Below are positions 45,114-53,110 of a DNA stretch of 64,000 bases, piece by piece (the stretch's first letter is position 1; each line of letters starts with the position of its first letter). The position numbers were made by a program, and so were the translations under genes. A model generated the notes under the pieces. It was not told the origin of the DNA. It worked only from the letters and a program-made list of their open reading frames with translations, and searched no databases. Origin of the DNA: Allomesorhizobium camelthorni (GTDB lineage Bacteria > Pseudomonadota > Alphaproteobacteria > Rhizobiales > Rhizobiaceae); contig NZ_JAAKZF010000011.1 of the NCBI RefSeq assembly GCF_011045125.1, positions 1 through 64,000 on the forward strand, read 5' to 3'.

Positions 45114-45959
45114 TTACAGCTCGGTGCGAACTTTCCAGAGTTCCGGAAACAGTTCAACCTCAAGCATCTTGCGCAGGTAGGAAACGCCCGACGTTCCGCC
45201 GGTGCCGCGCTTCAGGCCGATGATGCGTTCGACCGTGGTGACGTGGTTGAAGCGCCAGCGGCGGAAATAGTCTTCGAAATCGACGAGCTTCTCCGCCAGT
45301 TCATAGAGCATCCAGTGCTTTTCGGGCGCGAGATAGACCTGCCGCCAAGCAGCGAGCACGGCGTCGTTCGATGTGCGTGTAGCGCGCCAGTCGGTGCGGG
45401 TGGCGTCCGCTCCGACATCGAAGCCCTGGCGTGAAAGCAGAAGCAGCGCTTCGTCATAGAGGCTCGGCTCGGCGAGGATCTGCTCGAGTTCGGCGACCAC
45501 CTCCGGCCTGTGCGCATGCGGCTTGAGCATGGCGTCGTTGCGGTTGCCGGCCAGGAACTCGATCGCCCGGTACTGGTATGACTGGAAACCCGACGACTGG
45601 CCGAGCGAGCCGCGGAACTGGGTGTATTCGGACGGCGTCATGGTCCGGAGCACGTCCCACGCGCCCGTCAGCTGCTCGAATATCCGCGCCACGCGCGACA
45701 GCATCTTGAACGCAGGCTGCAGCCGGTCCTCGTGGATAGCCTTGGAAGCCGACCGTATCTCGTGGATGGCGAGTTTCATCCACAGTTCGGAAGTCTGGTG
45801 CTGGATGATGAACAGCAATTCGTCATGCGCGCCGGACAGCGGCGACTGCGCATGGAGTATCTTTTCGAGGTGCAGATAGTCGCCATAGGACATGCGCCCG
45901 CGAAATTCCATCTGGGCGCCTTCGGGGGCGGCGGGATGGGGGGTGCCTGTCTGCGTCAT
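45114..45959 (-). CDS. kynA: Tryptophan 2,3-dioxygenase
   Basis: Haem enzyme that opens tryptophan to N-formylkynurenine, the first step of the kynurenine pathway; 281 residues. Motifs: [33 protein letters not shown] (substrate-pocket and distal His), [17 protein letters not shown], and proximal haem His in [22 protein letters not shown]. It is the first gene of a seven-gene minus-strand operon with the ABC importer and ridA. kynB and kynU are not in the window. Confidence 0.96.
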   Translation of the reverse strand: MTQTGTPHPAAPEGAQMEFRGRMSYGDYLHLEKILHAQSPLSGAHDELLFIIQHQTSELWMKLAIHEIRSASKAIHEDRLQPAFKMLSRVARIFEQLTGAWDVLRTMTPSEYTQFRGSLGQSSGFQSYQYRAIEFLAGNRNDAMLKPHAHRPEVVAELEQILAEPSLYDEALLLLSRQGFDVGADATRTDWRATRTSNDAVLAAWRQVYLAPEKHWMLYELAEKLVDFEDYFRRWRFNHVTTVERIIGLKRGTGGTSGVSYLRKMLEVELFPELWKVRTEL

Positions 45960-46087
45960 GCGGCGTATCCCAGATCGGCGGCGCGCGGCCGCCTCGCGTC
46001 AGTCATTGCTCCAGAATTGCAGAACGATCATAAAGTTTCAAGCATGAAATTTTATGATTAAAATATCTTGGTGACGTTTGCCCGATG

Positions 46088-46252
46088 GCGTGTTGAGATT
46101 CAGGTCAAGCCGCGCTGGAATCGTAGATGGGCGCGCAGCGACCAAAATGGCGGATTTCGGGTACCGGAACGGAGCGTACGTTTAGGTACGCGAGTACCGG
46201 AAGCGCGGAAAGCCGTCATTCGCAAGCCGGCATCACCTGAATATCGACACGC
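46088..46252. repeat. RIME-like palindromic repeat, copy 2
   Basis: A 165-bp relative of 14201-14340 with the same inverted ends (GCGTGTTGAGATTCAGGT and the complement of ACCTGAATATCGACACGC) and nearly the same centre (ACCGGAACGGAGCGTACG, TACGCGAGTACCGGAAGCGC). About 25 extra bp lie in the left arm. Its right end abuts the stop codon of the SDR gene at 46253. Lies between kynA and that SDR gene. Confidence 0.85.
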
Positions 46253-47008
46253 CTACCCGCGGCCGACATACGGCATCTTGGTCGCCATCACGGTCATGAA
46301 CAGCACATTCGCGTCGAGCGGCAGGCTGGCCATGTGGACGACGGCGGCGGCGACGCGCTGAACATCCATTACCGGTTCCGGAGCCATCGTGCCGTTTGCC
46401 TGTGGCACGCCTACCGTCATCGGCCGGGCCATGTCGGTCAGCGCATTGCCGATATCGATCTGGCCGCAGGCTATGTCGAACGGCCTGCCGTCCAGCGCCA
46501 GCGTCTTCGTCAGTCCGGTGATCGCGTGCTTTGTCGCCGTATAGGGAACGGAGCCGGGGCGTGGCGCGTAGGCCGAGACCGAGCCGTTGTTGATGATGCG
46601 CCCGCCCATCGGCTGCTGCCGCCGCATCGCGCCGAATGCCGCGCGGGCGCAGAGGAACGAGCCGGTCAGATTGACGCCGACGACATCGTTCCAGACTTCG
46701 ACCGGGATCTCGTCGATGGTGGTCGATTTGTAGCCCATCCCGGCATTGTTAAAGAGCAGGTCGACGCGGCCGAACGTTTCCACAACAGTCGCGAAAAGAC
46801 TATCCACCTGCTCGGGAATGGTGATGTCGCAGGCGACCGCCAGCGCCTTGGCCTCAGTGGCGCCGGCGTCGGCGACCGCGGCGTCCAGCACGTCCTTGCG
46901 GCGGCCGCAGAAAACCGTGTTCCAGCCATTCTTGAGAAGCGCCGTCGCTACCGATTTGCCTATGCCGGTGCCGGCTCCGGTGACAATCGCGGTCTTGCCG
47001 TTCTGCAT
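46253..47008 (-). CDS. SDR-family oxidoreductase
   Basis: Classical SDR, 251 residues: TGAGTGIG cofactor motif, FNNAG, catalytic Ser in NNGSVSAYAPRPGSVPYTATK with intact YxxxK (Tyr and Lys in YTATK). Substrate not evident. The ATG at 47008 is chosen for the GGGAGGA site at 7 nt. The stop abuts the palindromic repeat, so the repeat may act as its 3' end. Confidence 0.92.
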   Translation of the reverse strand: MQNGKTAIVTGAGTGIGKSVATALLKNGWNTVFCGRRKDVLDAAVADAGATEAKALAVACDITIPEQVDSLFATVVETFGRVDLLFNNAGMGYKSTTIDEIPVEVWNDVVGVNLTGSFLCARAAFGAMRRQQPMGGRIINNGSVSAYAPRPGSVPYTATKHAITGLTKTLALDGRPFDIACGQIDIGNALTDMARPMTVGVPQANGTMAPEPVMDVQRVAAAVVHMASLPLDANVLFMTVMATKMPYVGRG

Positions 47009-47070
47009 GCGAGAATCCTCCCTGGAAGAGAAGCATGGCATCGCAGATGAAGGATAATGTGGCAACCGAC

Positions 47071-47097
47071 AAAAAGGGCGGTCATTGGCGACCGCCC
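47071..47097 (-). terminator. Intrinsic terminator of the TerB-like gene
   Basis: On the minus strand: GGGCGGTC, 6-nt loop, GACCGCCC followed by TTTTT. It lies 90 bp after the stop of the DUF533 gene and is a classic rho-independent terminator in that direction. Confidence 0.85.
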
Positions 47098-47186
47098 CTG
47101 ATCTGGATCGAGCTTGGGAGGAGGAGGAGCCGATCCGACTGATTAAAATGATGCGCTTGACCGGTTAACGAAAAGTTAACGCCGAA

Positions 47187-47921
47187 TCATGCGCCCCAGA
47201 TGGTTCCGGTCGCTGGCTTGGCCGGCGCTTCGCTTGCCGCTGTAACAGTGGCTTCAACGTGGTCGACCAAGGCATCCGGCAGCTTCAAGCGTCCGGCGAG
47301 CATGTCGAGATAGCCGCGCTCTGCCCGCGAATCCGGATCGATCGCCAGGCGCGAAGCCGTGTAGATCTCGACCTTCTGGGCGTCTGTCTTGGCGGCGTCC
47401 ACCAGCGCGTCGAGGTCGAGCGGCGCTTCGATCTCGGCAAGCAGGAACTCCTCTGCCTCGCTGCCTATGCCCGACAGGCTGAGCTTGTTGGCGATTTTCT
47501 TGCGCTCGTCATCATCGATATGGCCGTCGGACTTCGCCGCGGCGATCATGGCGCGCACGAGCGTCAGCGCGAATTCCTGCTCGCCCTGGGGAGCCTGCGA
47601 AGGATGGAAGCTCGTATCCTCCGGCGGCGGCAGCAGTTCGGGCTCGGCCGCCGCGTCGGCCGGCTGCTTGCCCTTCTGGTAGTTCTGGTAGGCCTTGTAG
47701 GCGAGCCCGCCGATTGCCGCGAGGCCGCCGAGCTTGAGCGCCGACCCCGTAACGGCCCGGCCAGCGCCTGTTCCGAGCAGCACCGCCACAAGCGCGCCGG
47801 CGGCCAGCGGATTGTCCTTGGCCATCTGCGTCGCCCTGCCGGCATGGTCGCGGACAGTGGATTCCGTGCCCGGAACTTTCGAGCCGAGCAGATCGTCGAG
47901 CAGCTTCTTGGGATCGAACAT
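47187..47921 (-). CDS. DUF533/TerB-like protein
   Basis: A 244-residue protein: N-terminal FDPKKLLDDLLGSKVPG, a hydrophobic glycine-rich part (about 35-80, likely membrane-associated), a Pro/Glu linker, and a C-terminal TerB-like helical domain (about 110-225: LVRAMIAAAKSDGHIDDDER, acidic metal-binding type). This is the DUF533 (YebE) family, cell-envelope-associated with unknown role. The ATG at 47921 follows GGAGG at 6 nt. Confidence 0.87.
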   Translation of the reverse strand: MFDPKKLLDDLLGSKVPGTESTVRDHAGRATQMAKDNPLAAGALVAVLLGTGAGRAVTGSALKLGGLAAIGGLAYKAYQNYQKGKQPADAAAEPELLPPPEDTSFHPSQAPQGEQEFALTLVRAMIAAAKSDGHIDDDERKKIANKLSLSGIGSEAEEFLLAEIEAPLDLDALVDAAKTDAQKVEIYTASRLAIDPDSRAERGYLDMLAGRLKLPDALVDHVEATVTAASEAPAKPATGTIWGA

Positions 47922-48026
47922 CAAAGGCCTCCAGCAAAGACACCGGCACATGCCCGGGCCGGTTTCCGGTGCGGCGGAAGTAGGCAGCAAAACGCGACAT
48001 TACAATGACGCGCGACGAGACCCCGG

Positions 48027-48953
48027 TCAGCTGCCGATGTGGCGAAGCCCGCGCTTCTCCGCGATTTCCACCTGCCGCTGGCGCTCGGCGTAGCGGGCGC
48101 GATCCTCGTCGGAACGCTGGTCATAACAATGCGGACAGGAGACGCCGGCGCTGAATTTCGGCGACACGCGTTCCTCCGCGGTCAGCGGGTGGCGGCAGGC
48201 GCGGCAAAGCTCCGACTGCCCCACTTCCAACCCGTGCGAAACCGAGACCCGCTCGTCGAAAACGAAGCACTCGCCCTGCCACAAGCTCTCTTCCGCCGGC
48301 ACCTCTTCCAGGTATTTCAGGATGCCGCCCTTGAGGTGGAAGACCTCTTCGAGGCCGAGCGATTTCACATAGGCGGTGGCCTTCTCGCAGCGTATGCCGC
48401 CGGTGCAGAACATCGCCACCTTGCGGCCTTCGAGCTGATCGCGATGGCGCGCAACCCATTGAGGAAACTCGCGAAAACTCTTCGTCTGCGGATCCATCGC
48501 GCCCTGGAAGGTTCCGATCGACACCTCGTAATCATTGCGCGTGTCGATGACGATGGTCTCGGGATCGGCGATCAGCGCGTTCCAGTCGGCCGGTGCGACA
48601 TAGGCCCCGGCCCCATGTCGCGGGTCGATGCCCTCGACGCCCATGGTGACGATTTCACGCTTCAGCCTGACCTTCATGCGGTGGAACGGCATTTCGGCTG
48701 CAACGCTGTACTTTATCTCCAGCCCAGCCAGTTCCGGCATCGCCTCCAGCCAGCCGATGAGTTCGGAAATCGCCTGTTCGCTGCCGGCGACGGTACCGTT
48801 GATGCCTTCCGAGGCAAGCAGCAGCGTGCCCTTGATGCCGCGGCCGCAGCAGAAAGCGGCGAGCGGCGCGCGCAGTTCCTCGAACCGCTCAAGCCGGCAG
48901 AACCGGTAGAGGGCGGCGACGCGGAAGCCTGGATTTGCGGGCGAAGTGTCCAT
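48027..48953 (-). CDS. trhO: tRNA uridine(34) hydroxylase TrhO
   Basis: Rhodanese-domain enzyme (YceA/TrhO) making 5-hydroxyuridine at tRNA position 34; 308 residues. N-terminal acylphosphatase-like part ([20 protein letters not shown]), rhodanese domain with active-site cysteine in [15 protein letters not shown], and a C-terminal zinc-binding stretch ([32 protein letters not shown]). The ATG at 48953 is chosen; a start at 49007 would overlap the inverted DnaA-box pair. A perfect DnaA-box sequence lies 5 bp upstream of the start. Confidence 0.93.
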   Translation of the reverse strand: MDTSPANPGFRVAALYRFCRLERFEELRAPLAAFCCGRGIKGTLLLASEGINGTVAGSEQAISELIGWLEAMPELAGLEIKYSVAAEMPFHRMKVRLKREIVTMGVEGIDPRHGAGAYVAPADWNALIADPETIVIDTRNDYEVSIGTFQGAMDPQTKSFREFPQWVARHRDQLEGRKVAMFCTGGIRCEKATAYVKSLGLEEVFHLKGGILKYLEEVPAEESLWQGECFVFDERVSVSHGLEVGQSELCRACRHPLTAEERVSPKFSAGVSCPHCYDQRSDEDRARYAERQRQVEIAEKRGLRHIGS

Positions 48954-48957
48954 GGCG

Positions 48958-49006
48958 TGTGGATAAATCTCTCGTGCGAGCAATTCAAGGCACGGATTTA
49001 TCCACA
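48958..49006. promoter_or_regulatory. Pair of perfect inverted DnaA boxes
   Basis: TGTGGATAAATC (48958-48969) and its exact complement GATTTATCCACA (48995-49006), 25 bp apart. Each contains the consensus DnaA box TTATCCACA (48998-49006, and reverse at 48958-48966). The site lies between the divergent trhO and N-acetylmuramidase genes and overlaps the trhO leader. It may titrate DnaA or control one of the genes. The replication origin is unlikely here, as no AT-rich stretch or origin genes are near. Confidence 0.6.
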
Positions 49007-49122
49007 TGAAATCAGCGGCTTGGCTTCAGCGCGCCAGTGCAACACCGCGGAATTTGTTCACTTCCGCCGGGGCGGGGCGAAAATCACGCGGATTGACGCC
49101 AAAAAGGAAGGATACACCGAGC

Positions 49123-49896
49123 ATGTTCACCGACGAAACCAGACGCGAAATCGCCGCCATCGCCAACGACCTCGAACTGGAGCCGGAAGCGCTTCTGGCG
49201 ATCGCCGAGGTGGAGAGCGGCGGCAAGGGGTTCGCCATTGTCGGCGGCAGGCCCGAGCCGCTTATCCGTTTCGAGGGCCATTATTTCGACCGGCGGCTGT
49301 CGCCGGCAAACCGGCAGCGGGCGCGGGCGGACGGTCTCGCCTCGCCGGCGGCCGGCGCGGTCGCCAATCCGAGGACGCAAGCCGGACGCTGGGCACTCCT
49401 CGCAAAAGCCTGCGCGATCGACGCAAGCGCCGCAAACGAAAGCGTGTCCTGGGGCATCGGCCAGGTGATGGGCGCGCACTGGGCCTGGCTCGGCTATGCC
49501 GATGTCGACGCGCTGGTGGCGGAGGCGCGCTGCGGCGTCGCCGGGCAGGTCCGGCTGATGGCGCGCTACATCGAAAAGGCCGGACTGACGGCGGCGGTGC
49601 GACGGCGCGACTGGGAGGCCTTCGCGCGCGGCTATAACGGGCCGCAATACCGGCGCTACGGCTACCACAGGAAGTTAGCAGCGGCTTACCACCGCTTCCG
49701 TGCCGAATCCGGGGAGCCCTTGCCGGAGAAAAGAAATACGGCGCTCAGGATCCCGAGAAGCCCTGCCAGGAAAGCGCTTCCGGCGACGGCGATTCCGACG
49801 AAGACGCAGACGCAGACGCGGACGGTCAGGCCAGTGAAGCCGCGCTTCTGGAACAGGCTTGCTCGGACATTTTCAAGCTTCCTCGGGCGAGGCTGA
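49123..49896 (+). CDS. N-acetylmuramidase (DUF3380-type)
   Basis: A 257-residue peptidoglycan hydrolase of the N-acetylmuramidase family found in phage endolysins: ALLAIAEVESGGKGF (catalytic Glu), IRFEGHYFDRRL, ESVSWGIGQVMGAHWAWLGY, FARGYNGPQYRRYGYHRKLA. The C-terminal 50 residues are basic and threonine-rich, ending FWNRLARTFSSFLGRG, perhaps a wall- or membrane-binding tail. No signal peptide is visible and no phage genes are adjacent; it may be a domesticated endolysin. Start at ATG 49123 behind GGAAGGA. Confidence 0.85.
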   Translation: MFTDETRREIAAIANDLELEPEALLAIAEVESGGKGFAIVGGRPEPLIRFEGHYFDRRLSPANRQRARADGLASPAAGAVANPRTQAGRWALLAKACAIDASAANESVSWGIGQVMGAHWAWLGYADVDALVAEARCGVAGQVRLMARYIEKAGLTAAVRRRDWEAFARGYNGPQYRRYGYHRKLAAAYHRFRAESGEPLPEKRNTALRIPRSPARKALPATAIPTKTQTQTRTVRPVKPRFWNRLARTFSSFLGRG

Positions 49897-49972
49897 CCGG
49901 CCCGCTTTCGTGGACTTGGCGGGATGCTTCTGCTAATCCCGGCTGAAATCCCGAACGGCACAGAAGGCGCCC

Positions 49973-50614
49973 ATGGCCAGCAAGACTGAAAAACTCCTGT
50001 CGCTCCTCGATGGCCAGCCGGTGATCCCGGTGCTGAAGATCGACAGGGTCGCCGATGCCGTGCCGCTGGCGCGGGCGCTTGCCCGCGGCGGCTTGCGCGT
50101 CATCGAGATCACGCTGCGAACTGCGGATGCGCTGGAATGCATCCGCCGGGCGGCGGGCGAGGTCGAAGAGGCGATCGTCGGGGCGGGCACCATACTGGAT
50201 GCGCGCCAGTTCGACGAGGCGGCGGCGGCCGGCTCGAAATTCATCGTCAGCCCGGGCGTCACGCGCGAATTGCTGGCGGCCGCCGGCGGCAGCGAGGTGC
50301 CGCTGCTGCCCGGCGCGATCACGCCGGGTGAGATCATGGCCGCGCGGGAAGCCGGGCTGGACTTCCTGAAATTCTTCCCGGCCGAGCAGGCCGGCGGCGC
50401 GGCGTTCCTGAAATCGCTGGCCTCGCCTTTCGGCGGCATAAAATTCTGCCCGACCGGCGGCGTCAGCGCCGGCAACGCCAAAGACTATCTTGGCCTGCCC
50501 AACGTCACCTGCGTCGGCGGCTCGTGGGTTGCGCCCGACGATCTGGTGAAGGCCGGCAAATGGGACGCCATCGAAGCTTTGGCCCGGGAAGCCGCGACAC
50601 TGCGCAAGGGCTAA
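49973..50614 (+). CDS. eda: KDPG/KHG aldolase
   Basis: Entner-Doudoroff enzyme (2-dehydro-3-deoxyphosphogluconate aldolase), 213 residues, TIM barrel. Catalytic Glu in RVIEITLRT, Schiff-base Lys in [13 protein letters not shown], and phosphate-binding [18 protein letters not shown] are present. Rhizobia depend on this pathway for sugar breakdown, and edd may lie elsewhere. It stands alone. Confidence 0.95.
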   Translation: MASKTEKLLSLLDGQPVIPVLKIDRVADAVPLARALARGGLRVIEITLRTADALECIRRAAGEVEEAIVGAGTILDARQFDEAAAAGSKFIVSPGVTRELLAAAGGSEVPLLPGAITPGEIMAAREAGLDFLKFFPAEQAGGAAFLKSLASPFGGIKFCPTGGVSAGNAKDYLGLPNVTCVGGSWVAPDDLVKAGKWDAIEALAREAATLRKG

Positions 50615-50639
50615 CGGGAGGTTCTCGATTTCGACGTCG

Positions 50640-51176
50640 TCAGGCGTCGATCTTCCCCACCACTTCGATTTTCGGATTCCGGAATCCCATGGCGATCCAC
50701 GCACGAAGGAGTTTTGCGTAGAAGGATACGGTATGGCTTTTCAGATTGGGGATGTCGTCCGGCAGGTTGGAAGCATCGGACAGGTCGCCTGCCATGGTAC
50801 GCATCTCCGCTTTCGGCCGCGCCTCAGCCGGCCAGAGATGCAGATAGATGCTCAGCCAGTGCGCGCCCTTCATCTCCAGGAAGACCGGCGTGTTGCAACA
50901 GGTCGCGACAACGCGCCGAGAACCCGAATCGGCGGACAGCCGGAATTCACTCATGTGCTCCGCGCCGGACAGGATCCGGACTCGATCCTTGCGATATTCC
51001 GCACAAGGCGTCGCGCGGTATGATGTGAGGATATTCCTTGCGCCGGGGAGGGTCGCGAGACGATCCGCAGCAGCCCTGCAGCTGTTGCACAGGCATTCGG
51101 ATACAAGGATCGGTGCTCCCAGCACCTCCAGGCGTGTCCGTCCGCAGCTACATCCGATAATGGTAGTTCCGCTCAT
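50640..51176 (-). CDS. Zn-binding GFA-like protein (DUF6151 type)
   Basis: A 178-residue protein with cysteine clusters as in the GFA/CENP-V fold: GCSCGRTRLEV at the start, ECLCNSCRAA at about 28-37, and VVATCCNTPVFLEM at about 90. These probably bind two zinc ions. Members include glutathione-dependent formaldehyde-activating-like proteins; this sub-type is uncharacterised. It is on the minus strand behind the VOC gene, with 64 bp between. Confidence 0.8.
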   Translation of the reverse strand: MSGTTIIGCSCGRTRLEVLGAPILVSECLCNSCRAAADRLATLPGARNILTSYRATPCAEYRKDRVRILSGAEHMSEFRLSADSGSRRVVATCCNTPVFLEMKGAHWLSIYLHLWPAEARPKAEMRTMAGDLSDASNLPDDIPNLKSHTVSFYAKLLRAWIAMGFRNPKIEVVGKIDA

Positions 51177-51240
51177 CTCTGTGCCATTCTCCGCGACGTG
51201 AAACAGGCGACCATGTCCTCTCGCATGCGTCGAGCAATGG

Positions 51241-51606
51241 TCATCTGCTGCCGATCACCAGCCGGTTGCCTTCGCTGTCGCGAAATTCCGCAACCGTGCG
51301 ACCCGGCTGCCACGGAGCCTCCTGCGGCTCGGTGATGATTTCCGCGCCTTTCGATTTCAGGGATTTGACGGTCGCCTCGACATCGTCGTCCACCAGCACC
51401 AGGACCGGCTCTGCCGACGGTGCGTCGTCCTTGCGCCTGACGAAATGCAATGCCGTCTCGGCGCCGCGAAATTTTAGCTCGATCCACCGCCAGCCATCCT
51501 TGCCCATCGGCGCGTCGGCGGCGACTTCGCAGTCGAAATGGTCGGTGTAGAACTTCCTGGCGCGATCCTGGTCGAATACGGGAAGCTCGGCGAATTGTAT
51601 GTGCAT
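51241..51606 (-). CDS. VOC-family (glyoxalase-like) protein
   Basis: A 121-residue VOC domain of the YCII/glyoxalase-like type: HIQFAELPVFDQDRARKFYT, KDGWRWIELKFRGAETALHF, TVAEFRDSEGNRLVIGS. Probable metal ligands are reduced, so enzymatic activity is uncertain. AGGAGG lies 7 nt before the ATG. Divergent from a TetR gene, with a duplicated operator-like repeat between, so it is likely that regulator's target. Confidence 0.87.
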   Translation of the reverse strand: MHIQFAELPVFDQDRARKFYTDHFDCEVAADAPMGKDGWRWIELKFRGAETALHFVRRKDDAPSAEPVLVLVDDDVEATVKSLKSKGAEIITEPQEAPWQPGRTVAEFRDSEGNRLVIGSR

Positions 51607-51693
51607 GGTAGTCCTCCTGCTCGTTTTCTCGGGAAGCCGCGACACGGACTGTCTGCGCGCCCCTCTCCTTGCATCCGGTGTCGGGGCAAGTGC

Positions 51694-51748
51694 AAACTAG
51701 ACCGTCCAGTACCGTAGTTGCACAAAACTAGACTGTCCAGTACCATAG
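51694..51748. promoter_or_regulatory. Tandem operator for the divergent VOC/TetR pair
   Basis: Two direct repeats, AACTAGACCGTCCAGTACC (within 51694-51717) and AACTAGACTGTCCAGTACC (within 51725-51748), 31 bp apart, three helical turns. They differ by one base over 19 and lie 37 bp before the TetR start. The core TAGACYGTCCAGTA resembles TetR-family operators. Confidence 0.65.
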
Positions 51749-51785
51749 AGTCAATCGGAGTTTTGATTCAGGGGTTGGCGGTTTC

Positions 51786-52445
51786 GTGGCGGATTTGGCT
51801 TCAGCAAAAACACAGGAGGGGACCGATGCCCCGAACCGCTCGACGCGCAAGCGCAAGGCGATCCTCGACGCCGCCACCGAGGTGTTTCTGAAGAGCGGTT
51901 ATCTCGGCGCCAATATGGACGAGATCGCAGCGCTTTCCGGGGTGTCGAAGCAGACCGTCTACAAGCATTTTTCGAGCAAGGAGGCGCTGTTCATCGAGAT
52001 CGTGACCTCGATGACCGACAACGCGGGAGACGTTGTGCGCAACGAAGTGGCCGAGCTCGACGAAGGCGGCGATGTGGCGGAGTATCTCGTCGACTATGCG
52101 TATCGACAGCTGAAGGTGGTGCTGACGCCACGCATCATGCAGTTGCGCCGCCTGGTGATCGGCGAGGTCAGCCGCTTTCCGGAACTGGCCAGGGTCCTCT
52201 ACGAACGGGGGCCGGCGCGCGCATTGGCGGCGCTCGGGGCGATGTTCGAACGGCTCGCGGCACGCGGTCTGCTCACGATCGAGGACCCTGCGCTCGCCGC
52301 TTCCCATTTCAACTGGCTGGTCATGTCCGCCCCGCTGAACCAGGCCATGCTGCTGGGTGACGAGGCGATACCGAAACCGGCCGAGCTTCGCCGGCATGCC
52401 GCGGAAGGCGTGCGCGTGTTCCTCGCGGCGTATGGCAGGCGGTGA
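51786..52445 (+). CDS. TetR/AcrR-family regulator
   Basis: A 219-residue repressor: RKRKAILDAATEVFLKSGYL, ANMDEIAALSGVSKQTVYKH, FSSKEALFIEIV (winged-free HTH, about 22-68) and the C-terminal TetR_C-type domain (RRLVIGEVSRFPELARVLYE). GTG start. It is divergent from the VOC gene and shares its stop with the GTG of the following acetyltransferase (GTGA), so those two are co-expressed. Confidence 0.92.
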   Translation: MADLASAKTQEGTDAPNRSTRKRKAILDAATEVFLKSGYLGANMDEIAALSGVSKQTVYKHFSSKEALFIEIVTSMTDNAGDVVRNEVAELDEGGDVAEYLVDYAYRQLKVVLTPRIMQLRRLVIGEVSRFPELARVLYERGPARALAALGAMFERLAARGLLTIEDPALAASHFNWLVMSAPLNQAMLLGDEAIPKPAELRRHAAEGVRVFLAAYGRR

Positions 52446-53011
52446 CTGTGGCTGGTGACGGAAGAACGCAAATCGAAACGAAGCGCCTGTTGCTGCGGCC
52501 GCATCTTGCCGGTGATTTCGAGGGATACACGGCGCTTTGGGCAGGCGCGCCGGACAGACCCGCGCGGCAGAGCCCGTTGGGAGATTTGAACGCAGAGGAG
52601 GCTTGGGCGCGGCTTCTCCGTTTCATCGGGCACTGGAAAGTATTCGGTTATGGTCCTTTCCTGGCGATCGAGCGGACTTCCGGTACAGTCGTCGCGGAGG
52701 TAGGCCTCGCCCGATTCCGTCGTGGCGTCGGCGAGGACTTCGACCGGGCGCCTGAAGCGATGTGGAAAATCGATGACCGCCATCAAGGAAAAGGCATAGC
52801 TTCGGAAGCCATGGCGGATATCATGCCTTGGTTCGATGCAAGGGGCGAGGAAGGCAGAACCGTATGCATGATCCACGCAACGAACACCGCGTCGATACGG
52901 ATCGCCGACCGATTGGGATTCCAGCGGTTCGGTCAGGCGATCCACCGCGGAAATCCGGTGCTGCTTTTCGAGCGCATCAGGCCGATCTCCGAGGATTCAG
53001 GAAGAAGCTAG
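52442..53011 (+). CDS. RimL-like GNAT acetyltransferase
   Basis: A 189-residue acetyltransferase: IETKRLLLRPHLAGDFEGYT, YGPFLAIERTSGTVVAEVGL, CoA loop WKIDDRHQGKGIASEAMADI, and HATNTASIRIADRLGFQRFG. GTG start overlaps the TetR stop. Its placement in the TetR operon suggests a resistance or modification role, substrate unknown. It ends 55 bp before a bidirectional terminator. Confidence 0.9.
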   Translation: MTVAGDGRTQIETKRLLLRPHLAGDFEGYTALWAGAPDRPARQSPLGDLNAEEAWARLLRFIGHWKVFGYGPFLAIERTSGTVVAEVGLARFRRGVGEDFDRAPEAMWKIDDRHQGKGIASEAMADIMPWFDARGEEGRTVCMIHATNTASIRIADRLGFQRFGQAIHRGNPVLLFERIRPISEDSGRS

Positions 53012-53066
53012 CTGCACACGATCGCACCGAAACGTTCCGCGGGTATATTGTCAGCATAGCCAACAA

Positions 53067-53091
53067 AAAAGCGCCGGAGACCGGCGCTTTT
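53067..53091. terminator. Bidirectional intrinsic terminator
   Basis: AAAAGCGCCGG, loop AGA, CCGGCGCTTTT: a perfect 11-bp stem flanked by A- and T-runs. It serves both the acetyltransferase gene (plus strand) and the DUF882 gene (minus strand). Confidence 0.9.
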
Positions 53092-53110
53092 CTTGCAGCT
53101 TGCGTTGCCG

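Noticed and set aside
43858-45180. A 440-codon plus-strand open frame
   Set aside because: Antisense to the binding-protein gene of the kynA operon.
48958-49006. Chromosomal replication origin at the DnaA-box pair
   Set aside because: Only two boxes, no AT-rich unwinding region, and no dnaA, dnaN, parAB or hemE genes nearby.
49123-49896. A prophage around the N-acetylmuramidase gene
   Set aside because: Neighbours are trhO and eda; no integrase, capsid, tail or att-like repeats were seen.
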